A stretch of DNA of 64,000 nucleotides from Numida meleagris. Taxonomy: Eukaryota > Chordata > Aves > Galliformes > Numididae. The notes below the pieces were generated by a model that saw nothing but the letters and a program-made list of their open reading frames with translations, did not search any database and had not been told where the DNA came from. Positions 38,340 to 51,567 of the stretch are shown one piece after another. How positions within the stretch are numbered: position 1 is the first letter of the stretch; each line of letters opens with the position of its first letter. The position numbers were made by a program, and so were the translations under genes. The stretch spans positions 105,629,250 to 105,693,249 of the forward strand of contig NC_034409.1 of assembly GCF_002078875.1 (NCBI RefSeq), written 5' to 3'.

Positions 38340-38440
38340 AGGGACATCTCCCTAGCACCGAGCACGGTCGCGGCGGTCACTAGAGGGTGCTCGGTGCCCC
38401 GAGAACGAGAGCTCGGGGCTCGCCGCCTGCCTCGTTTGAT
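38340..38440 (+). promoter_or_regulatory. CpG-rich patch with CTCF-like motif
   Basis: About a dozen CpG dinucleotides fall within roughly 90 bp in an otherwise CpG-poor region. Inside it, TCACTAGAGGGTGC (38377-38390) matches the CTCF core consensus with one clear departure (T where C is preferred). It could be an insulator or loop anchor, or a small unmethylated promoter. No gene start is evident beside it. Confidence 0.4.
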
Positions 38441-38785
38441 CCCAATGACACACTGTGCGCACAGCTCCTTCCAGACTCTGCTGTGAGTTCTTTGGATAAA
38501 AAAGATGCTTTAACAGGAGCAGAGAAAGTAGATCTCTTCCTGCTGCGGTGGTACCCATCATCGAGTTTGACCTCAGGGCTGGTTATAACTGCAACGCTTC
38601 GCACTTTCTTTGCTTCCTTCGGTCACTCTATGTACTATACCAAGATGCTCTCAGTCTGGTCCCTTCACATCTTCCCTCACCCTCCTCACTGTACCTCTTG
38701 TTCCACCACCCTCAGAGCAATGAACTGCCTTTGTCTGCTGGCTGAGGTGAAAAGCTGGGAGAGAGCCTGACTTGGAGAGGTTTGG

Positions 38786-38831
38786 TCTTTTTGGTTTTTT
38801 TTTGTTGTTGTTTTGTGTTGGTTTTTTTCCC
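38786..38831 (+). repeat. T-rich low-complexity stretch
   Basis: Runs of T interrupted by single or double G (TTTTTTGTTGTTGTTTTG). Confidence 0.85.
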
Positions 38832-39130
38832 CACTTCATGGAGCAATAGCAACAAAGAATTGATTGTGTTCCAGTGAACTCATTTCTACAGAAACAGTAT
38901 GTTGGAGGTTTTCAAATTGAAAGTCAAAGTACACCTCTGAATCTGCAACTCTGGCTCGAGCTATATAATCTTGCACCACCCAAAATATTTTTGATAACTA
39001 TGTCACCCTTTGACTACCTTGTCCTTTTTGATCATCCTTTGGAGACCAGCTCTACTCTCCACATGAAAAGTACCACAGGAGCGGGAGATGAAAGAAATGG
39101 GAGCTCTCTGTTTATGCGAGTACATTTTAT

Positions 39131-39500
39131 AGACTCATAGAATGGCTTGCGTTGGAAGGGACCTCAAAGATCATCTAGTCCCAATCCCTGCCATGGGCAA
39201 GGCTGCCCCCACCAGCTCAGGCTGCCCAGGGCCCCATCCAACCTGGCCTTGAGCGCCTCCAGGGATGGGGCACCACAGCTTCTCTGGGCAGCCTGTGCCA
39301 GCGCCTCACCACCCTCTCAGTGAAAAGCTTCCCCTGACATCTAATCTAAACCTCCCCTCCTTTAGTTTAAAACCATTTCCCCTTGTCCTATCACTGTCTA
39401 CCCTTGTAAAAAGTTGATTTCCCTCCTGTTTATAATCTCCCTTTAAATGGTGGAAGGCTGTAATAAGGTCTCCCCAGAGCCTTCTCTTCTCTACACTAGC
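39131..39500 (-). mobile_element. CR1 LINE 3' end, 370 bp
   Basis: It starts AGACTCATAGAATGGC and runs through the usual 3' text into the ORF2 C-terminal region (CCATTTCCCCTTGTCCTATC, then AATAAGGTCTCCCCAGAGCC). It is one of the better preserved CR1 3' ends here. Confidence 0.96.
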
Positions 39501-39993
39501 ATGGTCACTAATATTCTGACACTGGAGTTACCTGTAATATCCAACATATGCACTTCATAGCAGCCTAGCTGGCCGGGGAAGTCCTGACATACTCATTTGC
39601 AGACAAGGAATCGAATCACAGTCTGCTGCTAGGATTAATTTCCTCAACCTTCACCCATCTTAAATGTGGATGCCCAGATCAGTTGTCCTCGACATCTTCT
39701 GCAGCCTTCAATACAATTTTCTTCATCATGTCTTTGAGTTTCACCTAGAACAGCAACCTACAACAGCTACTTAAAAGGTGAGATCAATCACACACTCTCT
39801 CTCCATTGTCTACAATGGGAATCTACATGAAGCTTTTGGATAACTGTGCTTACATGAGATTAATCTCACCCTAGCTGTCCTTTGATTCTTCCCAAATTTT
39901 CCTATCTGAAGTGTAAATAATCATACTGCCACATGCCAAAGGAGCTCTGTATGAATTAACAATTAGACTTTGCTGAAACTTTTGACTGAAAGT

Positions 39994-40545
39994 TGTCATG
40001 GTTTTATGATTTTTGGTTATCGGTATTCCACATCATAACATCATGTAATGCACTGGGAGTTAAAGAGTTAATGCTCCAGTTCCATGGATCATGAATAGTT
40101 CTGGGTACCTCGTTCTCAGAAGAGAAGAAGAACTACATTTCCCAGAGGACTTTGCTGCCCTGTTACTGTCTTCTGTTCAGAGGGAAAGATAAAAACTGTT
40201 TGCATATCACAAGACATCCCTTTTGCTCTTGTCCCTCCTGCTCATCTCGGCAGTGTCTCACCACCAGCATTAGAGTAAGGCCTTTTTTCATTTTTTTGGA
40301 CACTCTCTCTCATTTTCTTTTGATTTACTAGCTTAAATTGTAATTATATTATATTATATTGTGTTATTTTGCATTCTGATATCTTATTTAGTAAATTAGT
40401 TTGTTTCTCCTCAGATCGTTGCCGCTGTTTTGTTTTTAGGCCCATCTCCCTACCCTTTTTTCCCTTTTCCCTTTCCCGTGGGCCCATGGGTCCCCTGCCC
40501 CATTAGTCATGGAACCGGGCCAAACCTGCCCGTAAACCGTTGACA
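39994..40545 (+). mobile_element. Solo LTR of an endogenous retrovirus (552 bp)
   Basis: Bounded by the inverted ends TGTCA...TGACA, with the standard TG/CA termini. Inside are a TATA-like GATAAAA (about 40188), a nearby GTTTGCATAT octamer-like word, and a T/C-rich 3' part. No gag, pol or env text flanks it on either side, so this is a solo LTR left by recombination between two LTRs. The 5-bp flanks (AAAGT and AATAT) agree at 3 of 5 positions, so the target duplication is absent or eroded. It resembles avian ERVL-type LTRs, but I cannot name the family with certainty. The plus-strand orientation comes from the order of the TATA-like site and the 3' T/C-rich region. Confidence 0.85.
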
Positions 40546-43500
40546 AATATGAAAACTATTTGTTTTCTACTATCTCATTCAAAACTGATTAAGTGACACT
40601 GGTAACACAGGGCAAAGAAAACACTTCAAAAAAGCAAACTCTCTGTAAGGAAAAAAAGAAACAACTGTGAGGACAAAGGCCACCATTTTTCATCATTTTT
40701 TCCAAGTGCTTTAGACAATTTTAACTAAAATACACCGAGCTGGTTATTACAGAATACTGTCTTTTGAGGTCATACTATCCCCAGATTGAAGAGCATTGCA
40801 CCCAGCAAATATGTCTAGCATACTGGATTTCTACACCATATTAGTGAAGCTGTTTCAAGATTTTCATCAAGAATGGAACCTATTAACATGTCTCTCACAC
40901 TGTTCTGGTGTTTATAGCATGCTTTGGAGGACTGTGTGCTCTTTTTTCACTCCATGACCAGGAAGTCTATAGAAAATACTTTCAACTGTTTTATTTGGCC
41001 TTTCACCTCTGGGCTTTTGCCTAATCTGCACATTTGAATAGGAGGTATAGCTGTGCTTTTTTTTTTTTTCTCTAAGTAACCAGTTGAGTTCCTTTAAGGA
41101 CCAGACACACTTCTAAAATTGGGACTCTTTCGGTATTGTACTTCTTCGTTAGTAGCTGTGAACAAGAAACAGATGTGAAATCTCTCTGTTTGAAACGTAG
41201 TGACCCAGAAAGACTGGGGCTAATCCAGATCATTCTTAATAACTGAAAACTGCCACCCTTTGACCACCTTGAGATACATGTACACATACAGGAATGTTCC
41301 TCATTCCCAACAGACATACAGACACAAATAGAAATCTCAGGATTTTTATGCATCTTTATGCCAATCATGAACTCAGGAGTAGTTTATGATTTGAACAACA
41401 GCAAAAAACCTGAATCCTTCATGGATGTTTTTCCCCAGCATCAATCAGCCTCTTTCTGCTTAGACAACTGTCTTCAACAAAACATGAATTCTTCAACAGT
41501 GGGAAAGACGGGTGAAAGAAACAATAGATGTATAAACAAAACTTATTTTGACCTATGTAGTTTGTTTCAATCCATATCAGGAATCTCACAATATCTAGCA
41601 CTGAGATGGAAATAACTGCCCTGACTGAAGTAGGGACCCTTAGCCTAGTGACACAGGTAGAAGAGCAATGGGGTTGGAGCTGATGGAGCAGTTCAGTAAT
41701 TATGCTCCTCCAGGATTCCTCTTATTTTGTCAAGAACATGAAGGAGAAATTTGAGTAGCAGGAGATGCCATTCCTGTCACTATTTCCAAACACTAGACGT
41801 ATGCTTCATACATATACAATAAAAGCATTCAATTGCACTGTTAGCTGCTGCTTCTTTTTTCTTTCTTTTTTAATTTCACTTGTCCAGAACAAAAAGATAC
41901 ATTAAACTGGCTCTTTTAAATATTGGGAGCATTACTGCACAATAATCATAATTATTTTGCAATGAGATTTTAAAAATAAAATATGAAAAAATTAAGTACA
42001 TTGGAAATGTGATAGTATGTCTTCTAGGAATTCCCCAAGGCTAGGATGTGTGGTCCAAAAAGGATAAAATGCACACACTTCTAGAACTGTCTGATATTTC
42101 TGCCTCTCTCTATGTCTCAGTAATACCATATGTCTGATGAGGAAAAAAAAATCTGTTAACTAACAGTGGTTTATTTTGAATCTCAATTGTACAATTATAC
42201 TAAAAATATTTACCACCTTCTAGAAGAACAGAGCAAATATGTTGAGAGGAAATAACAATAAAAAAGCCTGTGGAAACTACAGTTTCATGTGTTTTCTTGA
42301 GGAGCAGAAGACAGGCCTCAGAGCGTGGCATGATTATGCACTACAAACAGCTCATTTATTTATCTAGAACTGAAAACTCTCATTCCTCTCTTCTATTAGA
42401 CTCAGTGTGTTGGAGCTTTACCCCATATCAGCAGTGATAGTTCTCCAGAGTCACTTGGGTGGTATAAAATACTTTTGTCTGTAAACTTCATTACTCTAAA
42501 ATGGCCTATTGGCAACTATCTTTGGCATTATCCAAGCAATTTATGGAAAAAGTTTTTACTATCAGAATGAAATGCCTCTTTTACACAGTACCAGTGTAAA
42601 GCTTGATGACAAATATCAAAAGCCAAGAAATACCACACTGATAAAGTCCTACCTGATCTGAATTCTATATAACCACATTTCTAAAACTCAGTTCATTTAG
42701 AAAAAAAGACATTTACAAAAACCTACAAGAAAACTAGATGATTATCTTGAAAGTACTACAGTGAAATCAAAGAACTTGGCAATGATTAAATAATGTGTTT
42801 TCACTTGGGGACTAAATATACTGTCAAGAAAAAGCAAAAAAAATTCTCAATTACTTTAATGGATAAAAACTGTGGGCATAAAATGTTTATCACTTTGGAA
42901 AAAAAGAAAAAGCAACAGCAAAAAACTCTAACCTATATATAGTTAATTGACGAGATAATTGTAACTCCAAGTTTTTACGGATCTGGGATTTTTCATCATC
43001 AAATCTTACTCCCCACATCTAAAGTACTTTGTTGGTTATCAAGTGTTTTAAGAAAAATAAAGGCAAGGTCTTGTTTTCACTGACATGTATGGGAAAACCT
43101 CCCTCAATAGCACAAAGGTTTAAATCCAGTGAGAGTTAAACAAAATTATACATTATCAGAGTTCCTTGCAAACTGGAAATTTTGAATTTCAAAGGGCATG
43201 TTACAAGACACAAAAATTACTGTCCAATAACTGAAACTGAGCAGAAGAGGAAAGGGGGGAGGAATTGATAACTGATAGGATTTGATGCATGATTTAAGGC
43301 CTTAAGGCCCAGAAAAGAATCTGTAAAGATTTCTCCTGCTATGAAAGGTTTGCCAGACATGTGTGAAAAACTTGCTAAAACATGTGTGTTACATTACCTT
43401 GGTGGCCCGTGACTTTTCCAACAACCATTCCCAATTAGCTGAGATCCAGTAAAACAGAAATGAAAGTTTGTATGCAGCATTAGTCCTTTAGAATGAGGCA

Positions 43501-46057
43501 CTCATTCCAAAAGGATCTCTTACTTTGAGCCTAGCCCTAGAAGATGCCAAATGTTTCCAATTCATGGCACTCAACTACATGGGTAGTCTGCTTCCTTATC
43601 TCCATCCTATCAGAAGACTGTACCAACTGAAAGATAAACATTTAAGCTAGAATTAGGCCAGTATTTCCCACAACATACCATGACTAGTTTTTGAATTAGT
43701 TCCTTGTTAAAATAAGGCCATATAAAGTACTATATCACATTTCTCAAAAAGAAGTTGTGGCATTAAGGTGGTTTGGTCTTCTTTGCATCCTTGTCCCCTT
43801 GCCCTTCCTCCCAACTGCGAAGGACTCTGTCCCCTCCAGTTAGCCATGGATGCTGTGCCAGAGTGAGGATGCCACAACCAGTCAGGGTCCATGCAAGGTG
43901 GCTGTGTGCCAGGCAGCTTCAGTAAGATGCAATACAAAATGCACCCAGTGCAGCACAAAATCCTTCCCTTGTCTGTCCCTTGTTGTGCACAGGACTTCAG
44001 GATTCTCTTCCTCCCCTCCCTGCTGAGCTACACAACCTTGTGGAAAACTGGTTGTCTGCAAGCTCTCTACCCTTCTACTGAATGGACAGAGAGCTCTGTT
44101 TCCTTATGAAATTTGAACAGGATCTGCTTGAGGAAAACCTGTTTCAAATTATCCCTCCAGTCAAGTCTGTCCCTGCAATGAATGGTTGCCTTGATGGAGA
44201 GGTGGTCCTCTTTTCACCTATGAAGTTTTAGCTGATGTCTCAAATGTCCCAAACACAGTTCTAGTTTAACAACTTAGGACTGAGAGTGAATCTGAACATT
44301 TTGCTTGGCTTCTAAATGGCAAAATGTGCTATTAGGGGAGAAGAAATGTTATTCGTGCCAGTGTCACTTTCTTACTGGCATTAAGAAAAAGGAAAAAGGA
44401 AAGTGGAAAAGAGAAAAGGAAAGTAACAAATTCTCCTTAGACTGCAAAATAACAAAAATTTGTGTTTTCATTGTTAATATTTCACAGTTTTTCATTAACT
44501 ACATTCAGTAATTTATTTCTCTGTTAATGAGACTTTTCTATACTGAATAAGAAATTTAAATGATAATAATAATTAAAATCCATTTTTAAAACAGTTCTAG
44601 CTAGATGAATTGATCTTTCTATACTCAGCTGCTGATACTAGTGTTAGTGCCAGCACTTCGTAAGGAATTAAATGGTATATCAACTTACTTCACCGATTAG
44701 CCATAGGTATTTAAGATAACCAAGATAACCATGTAGTTTAATACTGTAGCACACAGGCACAGTATTTGTTCCCCTGAAAGGCCAAGCTGCAGTTCCAATC
44801 TTGCAAAGACTTACCATATGGGACATTTCCATTACAGTTTGGGGAAACTGTATTTATTTACTGGCAACCAGTTATTTGCCAAAGAATGTGGTTTTGGGAC
44901 AGCTGAAGCCATTTACTAGTTCAGATCACACTTGGTGAATAGGTTTGGCTGCAACAAAAATGACAATAGACTATGAAAACATTGGACATTCTCTCAAGAA
45001 TATTTTAAGTAGTTTCAACACTTTGTTTTCAAGGCACTTGTCATGAAAGGAAAGGAAGGAAAAAGTAATATTTTCAAAGATTCTCAAGGAGGGTAAAGGC
45101 CACCCTTTTTGGGCAGTAGCCTAGCACATGCCCAGGCATAGCACTTCAGTTCACCTCTATTCTCTGCCAGCAGGACTTGCCACCTGCCAGACACAAGCTT
45201 CATCATTAATTTATTTCATCTCTCATTTTCTATTTGTGTCTTACACAAACTGGGACAGAAGAAATAATAAGCAACTCATCTATGATATTATGTTTGCTCA
45301 GATGCTTTTCTGGATCAAGACCTTCAACCGTAAGCTCCTCCAGGGTCTGCATACCTGGACAACAGTGGCTTCAGATCTGGGAGATGGGGAAGCTTTGTTT
45401 GCCACTGGAGAACAAATAACACACATGAATAATGTTATAAAAGAATTAATTTCTCTGGAAGTTATATTTATGTAGGCTTTGTTCAAGCCAAGCATGTGCA
45501 GAACTAAAGCTGTTTATCTGCCAATATCAGAAGTAAGATCCAAGCAAGTCCATCTAGATATTGCCAGTGCCACATTTCTCTCCATGAGGAAAGAATTTGG
45601 AATGTGTTATGTGATACAAAACCATATAATTGCAGTGTCAAAAACTATAGTAAATGGTTCTAATCAATTGCTAAGAAGTGGAATATTTTTCCGGCTTGTA
45701 CTTCTATTAGAAAAATCAAAAATGCAAGCAAGTACAGCAAGTCTGCTGTTACTAAGATACCATTCTAGAAATTGTCCTTTTAAATAAAATTGAAGAGGTT
45801 AATAAATAAAATAATACATGTTAGTTCTGCCAAGGTAGAAAACAAGTGATTTGCCTTTGCAGGCTTTCTGTACCAAACAAACTAACTCTATGCATTATGA
45901 ATAGCCAAATACATACATGGTAATTCAAGTTGTTAATTTTAAAGACTTCACAAAAGAATTCAAAACTACTGACTCTTCAATTAGGATGATAATTTCAGTG
46001 TTCAGTGCTTAACACAGTATCCAGTTGTTACTTGCGAGTTTTCATTCAAAGGATTAG

Positions 46058-47392
46058 CCAATGTCACTCTTCAAAAAGAGCAAGGATGATCTGGGAAACT
46101 ACATGCCAGTCAGCCTCACCTCCACCCTGGAAAGGTGATGGAGCAACTTGATCTGGATGCCAACTCCAAGCAGCTGGAAAAGAAGGTTATCAGGAGTAGT
46201 CAATATGGATTCACCAAGGGGAAATTGTACTTTACCAACCCAACAGCCTTATACAATGTCATCACTGGCTGGATAGATGCGAGGAGAGCAGTGGGTGTGG
46301 AGCACATTGACTTCAGCAAGGCATTTCACACTGTCTCCCACAGCATCCTTGTAATGAAGTTTAGAAAGTGTGGGATAGATGAGTGGGAAGTGAGATGGAT
46401 TGAAAACTGGCTGACTGGCAGACCTTAGAAGGTTGTGATCAGTGGCATAGAGGCTTGTAAATAGCAGTGTTGCCCAGGGGACAGTGCTAGCTCCAGTCTT
46501 ATTCAACATCTTCATCAGTGACCTGAATGACGGGATAGAGTCTGCTTTCAGCAAGTTTGCTGATGATATGAAGCTGGGAGGAGTGGCTGACACACCAGAA
46601 GACTGTGATGCCATTCAGCAAGACCCGGACAGGCTGGAGAGTTGAGTGGAGAGGAATTTGATGAACTTCAACAAGAGCAAGGGTAGGGTCCTGCACCTGG
46701 GGAGTCTTACACCACATGCATCAGTACAGGTTTGAGGCTGACCTGCTGTAGAGGAGCGCTGTGGGGAAGGACCTAGGTGGGCAACAGGTTGGCTATGAGC
46801 TAGCAGTGTGCCCCTGTGGCCAAGAAGGCCAATAGTAATCTGGGATACATCAAAAAGAGCGTGACCAGCAGGTTGAGGGAGGTGATCCTCCCCCTCTACT
46901 CTGCCCTGGTGAGTCCACATCTGAAATTCTGTATCCAGATCTGGCCTCCCCAGTTCAAAAAAGACAGGGATCTCCTAGAAGGAGTACAGCGGAGGGCAAC
47001 AAAGATGATGGAGGGCTGGGAGCACCTTCTGTGCAAGGAAAGGCTGAGAAGGAATCTGATCAATGTTTATAAAGATCTAAAGTGCGGGAAGCAATTGGAC
47101 AAAGCCAGATTCTTTTCAGTGGTGTATAGTGATAGAACAAGGAGCAATGGCCAAAAACTGGAACAAAAGAATTTCAATACAAACATGAGGAAGAACTTCT
47201 TTACACTGAGGGTGACAGAACACTGGACAGGCTGCTCAGAGAGATTGTGGAGTCTCCTCCTTTGGAAGTGTTCAAGACCTGTCTGGACACTTTCCTGTGT
47301 GACCTGTGCAGGGAACGTGCTTTAGCAGGGGGTTGGACTCGATGATCTCTAGAGGTCCCTTCTAATCTCTGCAATTCTGTGATTCTGTGATT
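46058..47392 (+). pseudogene. Decayed CR1 LINE: reverse transcriptase to 3' tail
   Basis: The longest CR1 copy here, about 1.33 kb. Plus-strand frames show NVTLFKKSKDDLGNY-like text at the start, QYGFTKGK, HIDFSKAFHTVSHSIL (motif A, with Asp replaced by His in the AFDTV part), and FADD at 46556-46567 (the polymerase motif C pair, intact). The C-terminal part follows in one open frame of 169 codons at 46816-47325, including REVILPLYSALVSPHLKFCI. Several stops and frameshifts break the reading, and about 10 residues are missing near the EHL...RLR segment. It ends in ATTCTGTGATTCTGTG. The endonuclease and 5' part are absent. It is a non-functional fossil. Confidence 0.94.
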
Positions 47393-47551
47393 TTCTCTCC
47401 CAATTTTCTTATTGTGGTTTATTTTTTCCTTCTTCTTTTTTTTTTTAAGTTAATTTGCCTTTCCATTTTCAAGCCCAAACACCTCCAGGTTAGAATAAAT
47501 CACCTACATTAACATACTTTAATAACAATACTTATGGAAATTACATAAAAT

Positions 47552-47848
47552 TGCAGAATATCCTGAGTTGGAATGGACTCATAAGGATCAGCAAGTCCAA
47601 CATGTGGCTCTACACAGGACCGCCCAATGTCAATCCCTGTGTCTGAGAGTGGTAACCAAATGCCCCTTGAACTCCAGCACTCGGGGTGGTGCCCACTGCC
47701 CTGGGCAGCCTGTTCCATGCCCACCGCCCTCTGGTGCAGACCCTTTCCCTAACCCCCAGCTGCCCCTCCCCTGATGCAGCTCCATGCCGTTCCCTTAGGC
47801 CCTGTCCCTGTCACCAGAGAGCAGAGCTCAGCACTGCCCCTCCACTCC
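47552..47848 (-). mobile_element. CR1 LINE 3' end, different subfamily
   Basis: CTGAGTTGGAATGGACTCAT, then CTGCCCTGGGCAGCCTGTTC and GGCCCTGTCCCTGTCACCAG. This is CR1 3' text of another subfamily from its neighbours. It lies tail-to-tail with the 46058-47392 copy, 160 bp away. Confidence 0.88.
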
Positions 47849-50800
47849 AAAGTTTTTAATGTGTTGCCTGTGCATGGAAGAGAAACAGCATGGGAGTGTA
47901 CGTGTCCTTTGTAATTCTTGTCTTCTTTCTCAGTGTTTGTGTTTTATCAACATGTACCTATTTCCTGAGTCTTGGAGGTTTTGATCTTCATCTGACAACA
48001 TCCATTTTCAAAACATTAGTGCATAAGAAATAAAAGTCACAGCAGCTTCTTATGAGTAAGCATCTCACCTCTATGAACGTAAGACTAGAAAACTTTCCTG
48101 ACAAATGCTCTTGCAGCACAAGAAGCTGACCAAGCATATCAAAGAAGCAGACTGAAGAGGCTGAAAGTGAAGGAAACTTGCGTTTTTTTTATGATTTGGA
48201 AATGAATTCTTTCATCAGATTAACCACTTCTGAAAGCATCCAACATGTCTAACATAGTCAAGGGACAGCCAGGACCTATTCTAAGGCACTATATACAGGG
48301 TCTGACTCAGGAGAACATCCTCATTCAGGAAGAACAGTTAATTTTAGGTTTCACTTTAATTACGCGCTTAAATGCCATTAAAATTAGCAAAATTTAGGGT
48401 TAGGTATCCTTGAAGTCAAGCATGTACTTAATTTCCTGAATTCTAGGTCAGTAGCCAAATGCAGTTAAAAATGTAGTGTGCTACTGGTAAATGCAAAAAA
48501 ATCTAGCAGAAGAAAAAACAACTCATACTATGAACTAATGGAATGTCAAATGTTATTAAGAAAGTTTCTAGAAAACCAGGAAGAAAACCTGAGGGAATGA
48601 AACTATAAGAAGACTGCTCTCCTATCTAAAGTCACATATTCCCTGTGTTAATTAAAGGATCAGCTGAATAAAACAGATTGTACAGCCACAAGGTGATTAA
48701 CAGGTGATATCAGAGGACACCAATCAGCCAGCTGCAGCTTATTGCCTCTTCACCTCTAAGCAGACATGAGGGGACTATCATGTTGTGGGCTGAGTCCTAG
48801 CCTCTGCTGCCAAAGTGTGCTCTGAGGCACCAGGTCTGGTCCCTAGGTCTCCCTAGGTCTGGCCTGGGAGAGCTACAGCCAGAGGTAAAAGAAAAATACA
48901 TCTCTGTTTCATAAAATCCTAGTTTATAAATGAGAAAGTTTTGCTGGAAAATAACCAAATCTGACACAGGCTTGGACATCTTCCAGTGCTCAGAGAAAAG
49001 CAAATCAGGTACTCAAACATATATGTAAGACAGAAAAATAGCTTTGCCAAACTCCAACCATACCAGATTTGGTGACAAAGAGTAGAGCTACAAACTCAGA
49101 GAAGAATTCAGGTAAGTGAACAAATTCACAGAAGTAGTCTTTGTAGCTGCAGTAGGTTACTTCGGCATCATAAAGAAACAAACATTTCATTTTTGGAAAC
49201 CACTGTTTATCTGGTTGTCCTAAAGAAACAGTACTGATCATGCTAAAGCATAGAACTACTTCAGAAGAAAAGTTTCTATTTGAAAGACTTCTAGCTGGGC
49301 ACGATTGAATGCATGTGATTAGGGCCCTGTGCTACCCATGTGCAAGTTCAGCTAACTGCACTAGTCTTGAACTTTGTAACTTAATTATAGATTAAGACTT
49401 TCCAGTCCACTGAGTTGGAGTGAGTATTTATGTCTTTGTGGAGACTGATCATCACAATTTTGTATTTATGTTTTGTATTCCATGTTTCAGAATAGCGGAG
49501 CTATTAGAACAATAAAAATAATAATAGTTACTGTTTCCATTAGCAATTTTCATACCTTCCATAGTTAGAGGAGGAGATGTCTTATAAGAGAAAGTAAATT
49601 CCTAGCACACTTTGAAGAACTGTCCTCTCCTATGAGGGGTTCAGAAATGTTCATCAGCTTTTTAAAAGAGCAACACAATCAATACACATTTCAGAAAGGA
49701 TGGGCAAAATGTTCTCAATAAGTTGTTTCCTTAATTGATTTTATCATAATTGTTTTAAAACACTTTTATGATTCCAAATTATGGAAAGAACATGGAGAAA
49801 AACAGTGATCTTGCTGGAAATAAAAACAATAAAATGTATTTCTAAAAACTGTATTTCAAGGACCAGTTTTCTGTTCTAAAATAAGGTATGAGCTGTCAAA
49901 TCCTCATCTGGTCATTTATAGCACATCAGACATGCACAGGACAAAAAAAAAGCTTTACCCTAAATGGGTCACATTTATTTATTTGCTGTATAAGACTATT
50001 TTGGTTGCAAAGAAATGGAATCCACCTCAGACAGAATCAGAAGAATCCCTAAGGAGCCTATTTAAGCTGTGTAAGGCTGTTTGTAGGTTGCACTACAGCC
50101 CCCTGAAGATGAGGCTGCCCAGGTTAGTAGAAAAGTGATCTTTTTCCACTAGCTTTGTACAGTAGTTTTACCAAGTCTATGCCTTTTGGTGAAATTCCTG
50201 ATGGGTATGTAGCCAGCCTAATCTAATAGCAGGCAGCCTACTATCACAGAAGCTGTTGATCTTCTTGTAGGACTTGACTTTCATTATCACTGACGGCTGG
50301 AGAGGATATTATACAGCTCTCAGTTTTGGTGGGTTCCCAGAGCTCAGCCTCATGGGAATAATAACAAAGTGCAAAGAAATTTGCCAAGTTAAGATAAAAT
50401 TATTTTTTCAAATGAAATCAATACAGAAAATAACTTTAAGAAATGATCACACTCACTCTTCTCCCACATCAGTAGGAAAACTTCCCAAATTTGCCGAGAG
50501 GGAAAAGATGCAATTAGTCAAGGGAAACAAGCATTCACAGGTTTTGATGAACTGAAACAAAGCATGAGCACAATAAAGACCACGTATCCAATAAAAAACA
50601 GCACCCAGAAGTCTTCTCTGGCAAAGAATGGAGACTGGTGGTTAGAAAAACTACTTGGGAAAGTGATCATGGAAATGACTACAATTTATTTAAAAGGACT
50701 GGCTAATGAGAAGGTATATTTCTGTGCTGGCACAAGGATATGAGTATACGTGAAAAAGTTAAAGCAAACTTAATGGAGGAGAGCTTAGAGTAAATATTTT

Positions 50801-51461
50801 GAAAAAACACACTATCTGGAGGAGGTAGCTTTTTGTATTACAATCTTCATTTCATACAACCTCCAGGAAAGGTCATTGATTTAATCAAAAGCTTTTCCTT
50901 TGGTTAGACTCCCAAATGTACATACCATCAAGATCTGGTGCACAGAAATAATTTGAAGCAAATCTTCTAAAAAAGGTTTTGAAGATGCTTGCCAGTAGAA
51001 CATTGTGCCTCACAGCTATAATATCAGAAAAAGCCATTCAATTTAAATTAATATATTTGGCCAGACAGCTTTATTAAAATTCTTGTTGTTTTTTCTGTTA
51101 TAATGGTAGCCTGTGGTATGACTAGCCCTCTTCAAAAATCTGTATAGTTATTGCCTTTCTCTTGCCTAGGGTGCATCATATGTTTTTGATTTTGATGAGC
51201 CGCATTGCACTACCTCATTAAAACGAACACTTATGCAAAACAAAAGGCTGTGTATCACAGCACAGGGTATGTAAGCCAGCTTTGAAGACTGCCATGTTTC
51301 AAAAGCAAGTTTCAAAGAAGAACTTCCGTTGACCCAGCTACACTTGTGTTTAACATTTGTGGATGATGTCAGACACATTCAGTACTTTCTTAACTCCTGC
51401 AAACAAGAAGGCTTCAAAAGTGATACTAGCTGCAGCTGCAAAGCATGCAAGCACGATGTTC

Positions 51462-51567
51462 TCTTGCTGATGGACGGAAAAGGTATGACTTTCCAACATG
51501 TGCATTTCTGCTGTCAGCCAGGCACTGAGGCTACTGTACCTCAAAGACAATTCGGTATCTTGTGCCT
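51462..51567 (+). repeat. Direct duplication, copy 1 (106 bp)
   Basis: It runs from TCTTGCTGATGG to GTATCTTGTGCCT. The sequence at 52596-52701 is the same over 106 bases with a single difference (T at 51563, C at 52697). It is not recognisable as a transposon. The longest gap-free open frame in this part (51329-51850) runs through it but looks like chance. Confidence 0.97.
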
